Positions 29,509 through 37,776 of a stretch of 64,000 nt of DNA are shown in pieces. A program made the position numbers and the translations under genes. Source of the stretch: Burkholderia sp. L27(2015) (GTDB taxonomy: Bacteria; Pseudomonadota; Gammaproteobacteria; Burkholderiales; Burkholderiaceae); the NCBI RefSeq assembly GCF_009765705.1, contig NZ_LMUX01000017.1, forward strand, positions 286,937 through 350,936, in the 5' to 3' direction. How positions within the stretch are numbered: position 1 is the stretch's first letter; every line of letters starts with the position of its first letter. The notes beneath the pieces are model-generated. The model worked only from the letters and a program-made list of their open reading frames with translations. It searched no databases and had not been told where the DNA came from.

Positions 29509-29708
29509 AGCACACGGTGTCGCCCCTCAGACGGTAATGCATACCTACACCGCCTGAATTACCGATTCAACAACGTGAAGCGCATGCGCAGCCGTGACCG
29601 GCTGGGTCCGCGCTTGCCCCAACTCGCCCCGACTCGCCGCATATGACCGCTCTCGTGATATCCGAGACGCAAGATAAAAATAACCTAACGACACAGGAGA
29701 CATAGTCC

Positions 29709-30956
29709 GTGCAATCCAATCACTTTATCCGCGCTGCATGCCTGATGCTGGTGAGTACATCGAGCATCCTTGCCCTTCCCGATGTGGCCCAGGCGCAAAG
29801 CTCAGTCACGCTGTATGGAATACTCGACGACGGCATCACTTACACCAACAGTGCGGCAGGGCATTCGTCGATTGTCCAACAGGATGGCAACAATACGGGG
29901 GCAACCGGAAGCCGCCTCGGCTTTCGCGGCATCGAGCAACTAGGCGACGGCCTGAGCGCCATATTCGTTCTCGAGAACGGCTATACGCTACCCAATGGCG
30001 GTCTCCAGCAGGGAGGCCTGATGTTCGGGCGCCAAGCCTATGTCGGCCTGAACAGCGGCCTCGGCACACTGACCTTCGGGCGGCAGTACGACTCGCTCGC
30101 CGACTATCTTCAACCGCTGTCGGCCGCGGCGCAGTGGGGCGGCTATATGATGGGACACGCCGACGAGGTCGATAACATCGTCGATACGAACCGGCTTAAC
30201 AACTCGATCAAGTTCAACACTCAGCGATATGGCGGTTTCCGGGTCGGCGGGATATACAGCCTCGGTGGTGTAGCCGGCGACGTCACCCGCAACCAGGTCC
30301 TGGCATTCGGTGCAGATTATGCGAGTGGTCCCATCGTGATTGCCGCCGCCTATTTGGACGCGAAGGATCCTAACTATGGCTTTTTCGGCGGCAACGGTAA
30401 CGCCCTGACGTCGACCTCTGTCACAAGTACCGGGGCACCGAATACCAACAATATTGGCAGCACCCGCCCGGCCTTTTCCGGATTCGCTTCAGCAGGCAAT
30501 GAACAGATTGCCGCCGTTGGCGCAGCCTATGCGTTTGGTGCCGCACGAGCAGGCATCATCTATTCCAACGTACGGTTTCAGAATCTTGGGGTATTGGCGG
30601 TTTCGGGTACGCCGACGTTCTCGCCAGGAAGTGCCGCTGGATTCAATAGCATCGAACTCAACTTTAAATATCAACTGACGCCTGCCCTGCTACTCGGCGC
30701 TGCCTATAATTTGGTCAAGGGGACTTCCGTCAGGACCGCCGATGGCACAGACATAGGCGCGACCTACAACCAACTTGAAGGTGGGGTGGATTACGCCTTC
30801 AGCAGACGCACCGATGTCTACTTCGTGGGAGTCTTTCAGCATGCAAGTGGAACGGACTCAACAGGGGCTGTCGCACACGCATCGATTGATGGACTGACGC
30901 CCTCCTCTACCGACAAACAGGTTGGCCTACGCGTTGCTCTGCGTACACGCTTCTGA
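29709..30956 (+). CDS. Outer-membrane porin, betaproteobacterial general type
   Basis: 415 residues. A signal peptide (cleavage near AQA-QSS, about residue 30) leads to SSVTLYGILDDGITYTNSAA, the standard first strand of Gram_neg_porins. Further strands such as GSRLGFRGIEQLGDGLSAIF and RQAYVGLNSGLGTLTFGRQY follow, ending with a C-terminal Phe (RVALRTRF) as needed for BAM recognition. The start is GTG 29709 with AGGAGACA upstream. It lies downstream of the MFS/SnoaL pair and would admit the substrate through the outer membrane. A strong hairpin follows. Confidence 0.93.
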   Translation: MQSNHFIRAACLMLVSTSSILALPDVAQAQSSVTLYGILDDGITYTNSAAGHSSIVQQDGNNTGATGSRLGFRGIEQLGDGLSAIFVLENGYTLPNGGLQQGGLMFGRQAYVGLNSGLGTLTFGRQYDSLADYLQPLSAAAQWGGYMMGHADEVDNIVDTNRLNNSIKFNTQRYGGFRVGGIYSLGGVAGDVTRNQVLAFGADYASGPIVIAAAYLDAKDPNYGFFGGNGNALTSTSVTSTGAPNTNNIGSTRPAFSGFASAGNEQIAAVGAAYAFGAARAGIIYSNVRFQNLGVLAVSGTPTFSPGSAAGFNSIELNFKYQLTPALLLGAAYNLVKGTSVRTADGTDIGATYNQLEGGVDYAFSRRTDVYFVGVFQHASGTDSTGAVAHASIDGLTPSSTDKQVGLRVALRTRF

Positions 30957-30996
30957 TATCTCAGGTGATGCTTAAGGGGATGTTTAAGGTGGTACC

Positions 30997-31027
30997 TAAG
31001 CGGGTGAGCCACATGCTCACCCGCTTA
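30997..31027. terminator. Bidirectional hairpin terminator
   Basis: TAAGCGGGTGAGC (30997-31009) and GCTCACCCGCTTA (31015-31027) pair perfectly over 13 bp with loop CACAT. It separates the porin gene from the converging amidohydrolase gene. Confidence 0.85.
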
Positions 31028-31064
31028 ACGTACGACATTCCGTTTGCCACCGTACCCGATTCCG

Positions 31065-31913
31065 TCAGCGATATAAGGCTAGCGGATTCTCCGTGAGCAC
31101 TCGCACAAAGTGATCCCGTCCTTCACAGATAGCTTCGAGCAACAACAACAGCGCTGCCTCGTCGGGCCAAGGGGTCGTAATGTTTGGGTGAGGCCAGTCA
31201 CTCCCCCAAAGCGTGCGGGTCGGGGCAACCTGAAGTAAGCGCCGGATAATTGGGGCAGCGTCGTCGAAGGGCGGTACTCCACGCGAAATGCGATCTGCGC
31301 CGGACACCTTGATCCACCGATCGGGACGTGCCAGACTCTCTTCAAGTTCAGCAAACTCCGAATAATCGACCCCGAGTTCTGCCTCAACCCGCGCCATGTG
31401 ATCGATGACAACGGGAATATCGCTATTCTCCAGGGCGCGAAGCGCCAGCAAGACTTCATTGAGCTTGCCGTGTACGAGCAGGTGCCATCCATGCGTGCGG
31501 ATACGCGCTGCGATCGCCTTCATTCTCCCTGGATCCGTGCCACCCGGCAGGTGTGGCACGACGTTTAGCCTAGCCCCCCGGACACCCGCCTCGTGAAGCT
31601 GACCCAGCGTTATTTGGTCGACATCTGGCTCAATCAGGGCAATACCCCGATACCTTCCCGCACTCGCGCGTAGTGCCGCAACCAGTGCCGTATGATCCGA
31701 GCCATAAGCCGCAGCCTGTACCAGCACACCGTTCGTAATGCCGAGTCGACCATGAAGCGCCTTTAGCGACTCGAAGGGGGCTTCGGCCGGTCGATATGCC
31801 GCCTCAGCCGGTAATGGGAATTGCACCCATGGGCCAAATACGTGCGTGTGGCAGTCCCATGCCCCATTGGGGATCTGGGGAAATTGGCCTGGTTTTAATG
31901 GATCTTGTATCAC
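31065..31913 (-). CDS. Amidohydrolase-superfamily lactonase (2-pyrone-4,6-dicarboxylate hydrolase-like)
   Basis: 282 residues, a TIM-barrel metal hydrolase. WDCHTHVFGPWVQFPL near residue 19 carries the HxH metal pair, VIDHMARVEAELGVDYSEF lies mid-protein, and LWGSDWPHPNITTPWPDE carries the last-strand Asp. This pattern is that of LigI (2-pyrone-4,6-dicarboxylate lactonase) and of the related 4-sulfomuconolactone and galactarolactone enzymes. It starts five bases after the preceding gene's stop, so it is the last gene of a four-gene minus-strand operon. It would open a lactone intermediate in the island's pathway. Confidence 0.85.
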   Translation of the reverse strand: MIQDPLKPGQFPQIPNGAWDCHTHVFGPWVQFPLPAEAAYRPAEAPFESLKALHGRLGITNGVLVQAAAYGSDHTALVAALRASAGRYRGIALIEPDVDQITLGQLHEAGVRGARLNVVPHLPGGTDPGRMKAIAARIRTHGWHLLVHGKLNEVLLALRALENSDIPVVIDHMARVEAELGVDYSEFAELEESLARPDRWIKVSGADRISRGVPPFDDAAPIIRRLLQVAPTRTLWGSDWPHPNITTPWPDEAALLLLLEAICEGRDHFVRVLTENPLALYR

Positions 31914-31918
31914 ACACC

Positions 31919-32470
31919 CTACCCGTTAAGCTCGTGAGCAATGCCGTCGGGCAATCCGACCTGAAATACGTTGATGGTCATCGAAATCAGTGTGTAGTAC
32001 CCGGCCAATCCAACCAGATCGATGACCGCTGTTTCACCCAATTCCTGAACGGCTTGCGCATACAGCGCATCCGGAATTTCACGTGTTTGATGCAGGACAA
32101 CGAGAAACGAATGTACGAGTTCCTCGTCCTTCTGGCCCGAGAACAATTGGCGCGTTCTGATGGCCTCGACGGTATTCGCAGCGACACCCGCTTTGAGTGC
32201 GATGGGCTTGTGTGCATACCACTCGTATTCGGAGTTCCACAACCTCGCCATCGTCAATATCGCCAACTCCGAGAGGCGCGGTGAAAGCGCCGTCTCGTAT
32301 CTGCAGTAGCGTCCCAGCGATTGCGCATACTCGGCTAGACCAGGGTTGTTGAGCCAGACGGCAAGGGGACCACGCACTCCCTTGCGCGGCCCGGAGGCAA
32401 TCTCGTCATAGATGCGACGCTGTGCGTCGCTCATGGCTTCCGGCACTGGACCGGAAATCCGCTGTTTCAT
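31919..32470 (-). CDS. Carboxymuconolactone decarboxylase-like protein
   Basis: 183 residues. LSELAILTMARLWNSEYEWY followed by AHKPIALKAGV is the CMD/AhpD-fold core. The AhpD CxxC is absent, so a thiol peroxidase-type role is unlikely and a decarboxylase, or a structural relative without known activity, is more likely. ATG 32470 has GGAGAGACTC just upstream; a start four codons earlier is less well placed. It sits 91 bases after the ferredoxin-fold-like gene and five bases before the amidohydrolase gene in the minus operon. Confidence 0.83.
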   Translation of the reverse strand: MKQRISGPVPEAMSDAQRRIYDEIASGPRKGVRGPLAVWLNNPGLAEYAQSLGRYCRYETALSPRLSELAILTMARLWNSEYEWYAHKPIALKAGVAANTVEAIRTRQLFSGQKDEELVHSFLVVLHQTREIPDALYAQAVQELGETAVIDLVGLAGYYTLISMTINVFQVGLPDGIAHELNG

Positions 32471-32561
32471 GAGTCTCTCCACAAAAAATCGATGGCTATC
32501 AGTCCGATCGGACGGGCGCCCCCCCGTTTCTCAAGGCGAGGAGGGAAGGGAAAATTGGCCG

Positions 32562-33179
32562 TTACGGATTACGCCAGTACGGCGCATACAGATTGAATGT
32601 CGAAGGTGCCCGTCCCGCCGGTCGGCCGAGAAGCGCGCGCAACTCGACTACGCTCATGGCTGATGCAAACGTTGCGAAAACCCACAATTTTGTGATGTGC
32701 CCAGCATCGTCCTGGGAGACGAAACTACGGAGCTGACTCAAATCGGGATGAGTGCCCCACACATCGCGAATGCCACGGATGATACCTGCCGCTTCATCTT
32801 GGTTTTGGATTGCGAAACCGAGCCACGCCAGGCAGGCTGAATTTTTAGGATCATGCTGCAATGAGTCCTGCGACTCGAATGCCTGTGCAATAACACGAGT
32901 TCGCCCGATGGTTCGGGGCAATATCCGGCGACTCCATGGCGTGGAGCGTGGACCCGATACGCTCAGATACGCATCGCTTTCAAGTGCCGCTGTCGACGTA
33001 AGGTCGTAAAGTGCCAACCAGCGAGGCCAGCCGTCCAGGCACACCCAGCGGGACGCCGATTCAAACCCGGGGATTGCTGAGCGTTGAGGGAAATGCTCAA
33101 GGTCGTACCAGTCGTTGAATTCTTCCTCGAGCGAAGCAGGAGGCTCCATTGTGACGAGCAGCAGCGCGCGCGACGTCAT
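32562..33179 (-). CDS. EthD/NIPSNAP-like dimeric ferredoxin-fold protein
   Basis: 205 residues. FNDWYDLEHFPQRSAIPGFE near residue 20 is the hallmark of two-domain dimeric alpha-beta barrel proteins (EthD/NIPSNAP-like), and ALYDLTSTAALESDAYLSV follows as expected. The second half is a weaker repeat. Such proteins often sit in catabolic clusters as small oxygenases, isomerases or helper proteins; no catalytic residue can be assigned. Its start overlaps the stop of the alpha/beta-hydrolase gene by four bases, so they are coupled. Confidence 0.7.
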   Translation of the reverse strand: MTSRALLLVTMEPPASLEEEFNDWYDLEHFPQRSAIPGFESASRWVCLDGWPRWLALYDLTSTAALESDAYLSVSGPRSTPWSRRILPRTIGRTRVIAQAFESQDSLQHDPKNSACLAWLGFAIQNQDEAAGIIRGIRDVWGTHPDLSQLRSFVSQDDAGHITKLWVFATFASAMSVVELRALLGRPAGRAPSTFNLYAPYWRNP

Positions 33180-34048
33180 ATCTGCGCCCTCCCCGATGCC
33201 AAGGATGAGGCAAGACCATCCACATCGCCATTCTCTTCTTGACGCTGCACGAAGTCGATAATCATTCGAGCCAGCTCGTCAGGCGCCTGCACCGCCACCA
33301 GATGGCCGCAGTCAAGCTCGGCAAATTCGACGCGCTGTGGGTCACCCCACAGCGCGGCCAATTCAGCGACATGCAGGGGTGGACGCAGAGGGTCATGCGT
33401 ACCGGCAACCATTAAGCATGCAACATGAGATCGAGCCAGACCATCGCGCAACTGCGCGCTGCCCAAGGCCCGATTGGCAAGACCGTAAGCCACCGGATCA
33501 TTCCCGAGAAAACGTGCTCGATACGTTTCGAATCTAGCCGCCCCTCCCCGCTGTCGCAACGCCACCGGGTATGAGCGGTCCAGGGTCGCCGCCTCGATTG
33601 CGCGCATGCCATGATTAACGGCTAGATCCGATCGCTGTTCCAGATAGGTACGACGTGCCGCATCGGCTTCGAGCGCCGGCGCGCACAGCACCATACCGGC
33701 CACTCGTTCCGGATATCGTAACGCATGGATTAGCGCGACTGCTGCACCTGCAGCCGCCGCGACCAGCCAATACGGCTGAGGTAGCTTCGACTCAATCAGT
33801 ACCATGTCAAGATCGTCGGCAAGTTGCTCCAGTGTCATCGGCTCACGGACTTTCTCCGAGCCGCCGTGGCCACGTTGATCCAATCGAAGGATGGTGAAAT
33901 CGGCCACAAGCGGCTCGATTGCTTCATCCCAGCTTTCGAGACTCCCCCCCAGTTCATGGAGCATGACCATACTGCGCTTACCGTGTCCGGCGATGGTATA
34001 GCGCAAACTGATGGAATCGTTTCGTGTCCAGCGGAAATTAAAGGTCAT
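33176..34048 (-). CDS. Alpha/beta-hydrolase-fold protein lacking the serine nucleophile
   Basis: 290 residues, resembling 3-oxoadipate enol-lactonase and relatives: LHELGGSLESWDEAIEPLVA, LRLDQRGHGGSEK, and acid and histidine segments GTHDPLRPP and LDCGHLVAVQAPDELARMI. At the nucleophile elbow the sequence is LVAAAAGAAVAL, so the GxSxG serine is alanine (codon GCT at 33752-33754, residue 99). The fold is otherwise complete. It is first in the minus operon and divergent from the LysR gene. ATG 34048 is chosen; a GTG at 34087 is the longer alternative. The protein may have lost activity or use a different chemistry. Confidence 0.85.
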   Translation of the reverse strand: MTFNFRWTRNDSISLRYTIAGHGKRSMVMLHELGGSLESWDEAIEPLVADFTILRLDQRGHGGSEKVREPMTLEQLADDLDMVLIESKLPQPYWLVAAAAGAAVALIHALRYPERVAGMVLCAPALEADAARRTYLEQRSDLAVNHGMRAIEAATLDRSYPVALRQRGGAARFETYRARFLGNDPVAYGLANRALGSAQLRDGLARSHVACLMVAGTHDPLRPPLHVAELAALWGDPQRVEFAELDCGHLVAVQAPDELARMIIDFVQRQEENGDVDGLASSLASGRAQI

Positions 34049-34100
34049 CTTACAAGGGCATAGGGCTAACTTAGCGATACTGTGCACGCAGGCTCTTACA

Positions 34101-34150
34101 TTGACAAAAACCGTTTTGCGATGGCAATCTATACCGGATCAGCATAGCTT
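34101..34150. promoter_or_regulatory. LysR-type operator in the divergent promoter region
   Basis: CTAT (34129-34132) and ATAG (34144-34147) are separated by 11 bases, a perfect T-N11-A dyad. The 20-mer ATACCGGATCAGCATAGCTT (34131-34150) recurs with three differences at 27661-27680. A TTGACA at 34101-34106 can be a -35 for the LysR gene, though the -10 is weak. The site lies between the hydrolase operon and the LysR gene and would control both. Confidence 0.7.
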
Positions 34151-34167
34151 CTTGTCCTTCCGTATTT

Positions 34168-35151
34168 TTGGAGAGTACCATCGACATCCGTGAATTACGC
34201 TATTTCATACAGATCGCCCGTGCAGGTAGTTTCAGCCGCGCCGCAGCCGAGCTCTATATCGCACAACCTGCATTAAGCCGCCAGATTACCAAGCTCGAAC
34301 AAGAGCTCGGCGTACAGTTATTCGTACGACATGGGCGTGGCATCAAGCTGACGAATGCGGGTGCTTTGCTGCTCGACCGGGCGGAAATGATCACACATTA
34401 CGTTCGCCAGGCGGGCGACCAGGTTCGTGCGGCAGGGGACGGTTTGAGTGGCCACATCACGATCGGGATGCCGCCGGCCATAGGCGTCCCACTGCTGCCG
34501 CGCGTCATTGAGTCATTCGCTAGCCGCTGGCCCAGCGTATCCATTCATGTTCGCGAGGGGCTAAGTACCTCGCTGCAAGAATGGCTGATTGACCGCCGTG
34601 TCGACCTCGCCGTCGTTTATAACCAACCGCCGCTCGATGCACTCGATATTGCGTCGATGTTCACCGAGCCCATGGTCGTCGTCTGCCCACCGGAATCGGA
34701 CCGCCCCCCGCTGGCCGCGCCATTCCGGATCCGGGATTTGGCCGACCTGCCCTTGATTCTGCCCGGACTTCCGCACGCTAACCGGCGTGTCATCGAGCGT
34801 GCCGCGGTGCAGCACGACGTGCATTTGCGCATCGTGCTCGAAGTGGACAGTGTGCCATTGACCAAGGCGTTGGTCGCACAAGGTTTCGGCTATTCCCTGC
34901 TTACCTATACGGCCGTACAAGACGATGTCGCTCGCGGTCGCCTACATGCAGTCGCAATTGAGCGCCCCGCGATTCGCTCAACGGTATCGATTGCGACACT
35001 CCGGGACGTTCGCAAATCTCCCGTCATTGATGCCATGTTCAACGTTGTTTCGGACAAGCTTCACGAACTCGTCGTGAGCGACGCTTGGCAGGCGCAGGTT
35101 TCGTGGGTAGCGCTTGAATCGCCCGACGAGGAGATGTCGGTCTTGCCCTGA
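34168..35151 (+). CDS. LysR-family regulator of the catabolic island
   Basis: 327 residues. The HTH is at about 6-65 (ELRYFIQIARAGSFSRAAAE then IAQPALSRQITKLEQELGVQ), then a substrate-binding co-inducer domain with GHITIGMPPAIGVPLLPRVI. It should activate the divergent hydrolase operon and, through a second box, the MFS operon. The start is unusual: the only ordinary codon is TTG at 34168, without a ribosome site, while GGAGAG (34170-34175) sits properly spaced before ATC at 34180. Translation may begin at either. It is cotranscribed at most loosely with the MHS transporter 161 bases downstream. Confidence 0.9.
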   Translation: MESTIDIRELRYFIQIARAGSFSRAAAELYIAQPALSRQITKLEQELGVQLFVRHGRGIKLTNAGALLLDRAEMITHYVRQAGDQVRAAGDGLSGHITIGMPPAIGVPLLPRVIESFASRWPSVSIHVREGLSTSLQEWLIDRRVDLAVVYNQPPLDALDIASMFTEPMVVVCPPESDRPPLAAPFRIRDLADLPLILPGLPHANRRVIERAAVQHDVHLRIVLEVDSVPLTKALVAQGFGYSLLTYTAVQDDVARGRLHAVAIERPAIRSTVSIATLRDVRKSPVIDAMFNVVSDKLHELVVSDAWQAQVSWVALESPDEEMSVLP

Positions 35152-35312
35152 CCGGCCAGCCGCTGCGCGAATAATTTGTTGATGGTAAAGTAATTAGGGC
35201 TGGTATAGCTGCGCGCGAAAGAGCTGTCCGGCTTACGCGAGATACGCAGGCTGCACACCCAATAAGCCTCTCCAACCTTGCCCATGCGCTACTCCCCGAT
35301 TGAGAAATAAAA

Positions 35313-36620
35313 ATGAGCACAATGCCGGGCGTGACGTATTCACCGCCGGCCGCGAAGGAAATGCATCGCGGTGAATTGCTCAGAATGGTTATCGCAGCGT
35401 CGCTCGTCAACGGTCTGGAAATCTTCGATTTCACCGTGTTCGGGTTCTTCGCGGTGCAGATCGGCGACCAGTTTTTCCCGGCCCGAGATCCGATGACATC
35501 GTTACTGTTGGCCGTCGCTACATTCGGCGTCGGCTTTTTCATGCGCCCTCTTGGCGCGATGATAATCGGCAGCTATGCGGACCGCGTCGGACGCCGTGCG
35601 GCAATGACGACGACCAGTTGGATGATGGCCTTGGGCACGGCGGCGATCGGGGCTTGCCCGTCTTTTGCCTCGATCGGTGTGGCGGCGCCGCTGATTGTCA
35701 TTGCTGGTCGAGTGCTGCAAGGTCTCGCCGCCGGCGGTGAGATCGGCGCAACTGCGTCCTTCGTCATGGAAGCGGGGCCGCTGTCGCGGCGGGGCTATCT
35801 GATCGGTTGGCAGCTTGCCGCTCAGGGCGCGGCAGCATTGCTGGGCGCGTCACTGGGTGCGCTACTCACGCGTATTGTGTCGCCATCCCATCTCGCTGAG
35901 TGGGGTTGGCGCATTCCTTTTCTGATCGGTCTTCTGATCGTGCCGATCGGATTATATGTTCGGCGTCAGTTGCGCGAGACCACCATCCGTGACGCAAATG
36001 GGCGCAAGACCAGTGCGGTATTTACCGAGTTGTTTCGTGAACATGGCAGGGCACTGATCCTGGCAACCCTGATGATAATGGGGCGAACGGTACCGACTTA
36101 CGCCATCGTTTTTTACATGCCGAGTTATTTGACTCGGGTAATGCATATGCCAGCCAGCACCGGATTTCTGTCATCCGTGCTATCCGCGCTGCTGCTGGTC
36201 GTTATCTCGCCTTTGTCCGGCCTGCTGGCAGACCGATTGCCTCGCCGTAAGCCACTGGTTCTGCTCACCTCGGGATGCATGGCATTGCTGGTCTACCCGG
36301 CCTTTCTGATGATTACCCGCATGCATAGCGTGTGGTCAGTCCTGTGTAGCGTCGGCGTCATAAGCGCATTATTGGCGCTCGGCGCCAGTGCCGGCACCGT
36401 ATTGATACTTGAGGCGCTTCCTGCCCGGGTGCGGGCCAGCGGCCTTGCACTCTCTTACGCATTAGGCGTCGCGCTGTTTGGCGGCACGGCTCAATTCATC
36501 TGCACGGGGTTAGTCAAATGGACCGGCGATCCCATGTCTGCGGCTTGGTATGTTGTATTTGCATGCCTGCTGAGCTTCTGCGCACTCATGGTGTTTAAAG
36601 AGAAGTTTGCACAAGCCTGA
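35313..36620 (+). CDS. MFS transporter, metabolite:H+ symporter (MHS) type
   Basis: 435 residues with twelve predicted helices. LEIFDFTVFGFFAVQIGDQF, FFMRPLGAMIIGSYADRVGR and GRVLQGLAAGGEIGATASFV are typical of MHS carriers for organic acids such as citrate, 2-oxoglutarate or aromatic acids. It lies downstream of the LysR gene on the same strand and is the second carrier of the island. Which of the two carriers imports the pathway substrate cannot be decided from sequence. A weak GAG-rich ribosome site precedes the ATG. Confidence 0.88.
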   Translation: MSTMPGVTYSPPAAKEMHRGELLRMVIAASLVNGLEIFDFTVFGFFAVQIGDQFFPARDPMTSLLLAVATFGVGFFMRPLGAMIIGSYADRVGRRAAMTTTSWMMALGTAAIGACPSFASIGVAAPLIVIAGRVLQGLAAGGEIGATASFVMEAGPLSRRGYLIGWQLAAQGAAALLGASLGALLTRIVSPSHLAEWGWRIPFLIGLLIVPIGLYVRRQLRETTIRDANGRKTSAVFTELFREHGRALILATLMIMGRTVPTYAIVFYMPSYLTRVMHMPASTGFLSSVLSALLLVVISPLSGLLADRLPRRKPLVLLTSGCMALLVYPAFLMITRMHSVWSVLCSVGVISALLALGASAGTVLILEALPARVRASGLALSYALGVALFGGTAQFICTGLVKWTGDPMSAAWYVVFACLLSFCALMVFKEKFAQA

Positions 36621-36663
36621 ACCAGGGGCGCAATGCAAATGCCTATCTGCCCACGAAGCGAGA

Positions 36664-37416
36664 TCATTGAGATTTTTTGAGCGAGCCCGAACCACCGGTA
36701 TAACCCCACTTTTCCAGTGAGTCGGCCAGGGTAAGGCAGGCTTGTGCAGTTTGTTGCGCCGTCAAGCGGGTGTGCCATTTACCGCTCAAGCCATCGCCAA
36801 AGTGCTTGCGATGCCAGTGACTGATCAAATCATATTCGTCATTGCCGGACTTCCTAATCCGGCCTGGCGGCAGGTATTGGAACCTGCCGATCAGACGTTC
36901 AACGACAGCCTGCGAATGCAAATGCTGCACCATCCCAAGATCAACCGGTACGGTCACACCTAAATAGTCCTTCAGGGCGAGAATCGTTTCGGTAGAGCGG
37001 TAGAAATGGTCCTCATAGCGCAACAGCGGCACGCCCAGCGCCTGGTACATCGTCAGCGACGCGCAGCTTCTTTGCAGAGCAAGCAAAGCATCTTCAAACG
37101 AAACATCGAAGCGCTCCATCAAAGACACCATGCAATCGCGCGGGTCGCGCACCGACAGAACACAGCCAGAGGCATGCGTCGAGAGGAATTCAAAGAGTGT
37201 GGAATCCGCTTTGTGCGACTTCAGTACCACGTAGTCGACTTGGTGCTCGCTTGCCTCCAGCACCGCCTGCAGCTCGGCAAAATTATCGTCGAGGTAAAAC
37301 GCCACCACTGAACGTTGGGTCTGCCCCAGTAAATACCGCACAATGTTGTATACCCAGGTCGAAGCGCTGCCGGGTAAGCCGAGGCACAAAACGACTTTAG
37401 GAAATCGATGACTCAT
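36664..37416 (-). CDS. Sulfotransferase-family protein
   Basis: About 250 residues. The 5'-PSB loop GLPGSASTWVYN (about 13-24) and the 3'-PB segment SVRDPRDCMVSL (about 88-99) are the PAPS-binding signatures of sulfotransferases. No signal peptide is seen. It transfers sulfate from PAPS to an unknown acceptor. Two starts are possible, 37416 (MSHRFPKVV) and 37449 (MMRAVLAW); neither has a clear ribosome site, and I prefer the shorter because the P-loop then lies at the usual distance. It converges with the MHS gene and its base use is less GC-rich than the island genes, so it may be a separate acquisition. Confidence 0.75.
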   Translation of the reverse strand: MSHRFPKVVLCLGLPGSASTWVYNIVRYLLGQTQRSVVAFYLDDNFAELQAVLEASEHQVDYVVLKSHKADSTLFEFLSTHASGCVLSVRDPRDCMVSLMERFDVSFEDALLALQRSCASLTMYQALGVPLLRYEDHFYRSTETILALKDYLGVTVPVDLGMVQHLHSQAVVERLIGRFQYLPPGRIRKSGNDEYDLISHWHRKHFGDGLSGKWHTRLTAQQTAQACLTLADSLEKWGYTGGSGSLKKSQ

Positions 37417-37449
37417 AGAATCACACCATGCAAGTACAGCACGCATCAT

Positions 37450-37776
37450 GCATGAGTCCGGCGCAGAAACCCGTTTTGCAGAAATTTCAAAAAATTAAAA
37501 TCCACCTTCAAGTCACTGCCGGGCGGCCGGCTTGCCTCCCCGGTACACTGCCCCGCTCGTGCGACGAATCCTGTCGACCGACCGGCAGCGCTTGACCCGC
37601 GGCGTTCGCGCCGCACACCGATGCGCGGTCATATAACGCGCATCGGTGTGCGACACACTGTAACCATTTGCCACATAACGATCTTGCCCGCAGCCGTCAC
37701 GTTGATATACAAGGGGTCGTCAGCCTGACGTGCCGCAAACGCACTATACTCAGAGCTCGCGCAAGAGCGAGGCATC
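37450..37776. other. Intergenic region with a perfect 16-bp inverted repeat
   Basis: No gene is seen. CGCACACCGATGCGCG (37612-37627) and its exact complement (37637-37652) flank a nine-base AT-rich loop. There is no T-tract after either arm, so a plain intrinsic terminator is not obvious. It lies about 125 bases before the second LysR gene and may be a transcript end, an mRNA structure or a protein site. Confidence 0.6.

Noticed and set aside
35061-35285. A 74-codon minus-strand frame overlapping the LysR gene end
   Set aside because: It overlaps a well-supported gene on the other strand, has no ribosome site and no domain.
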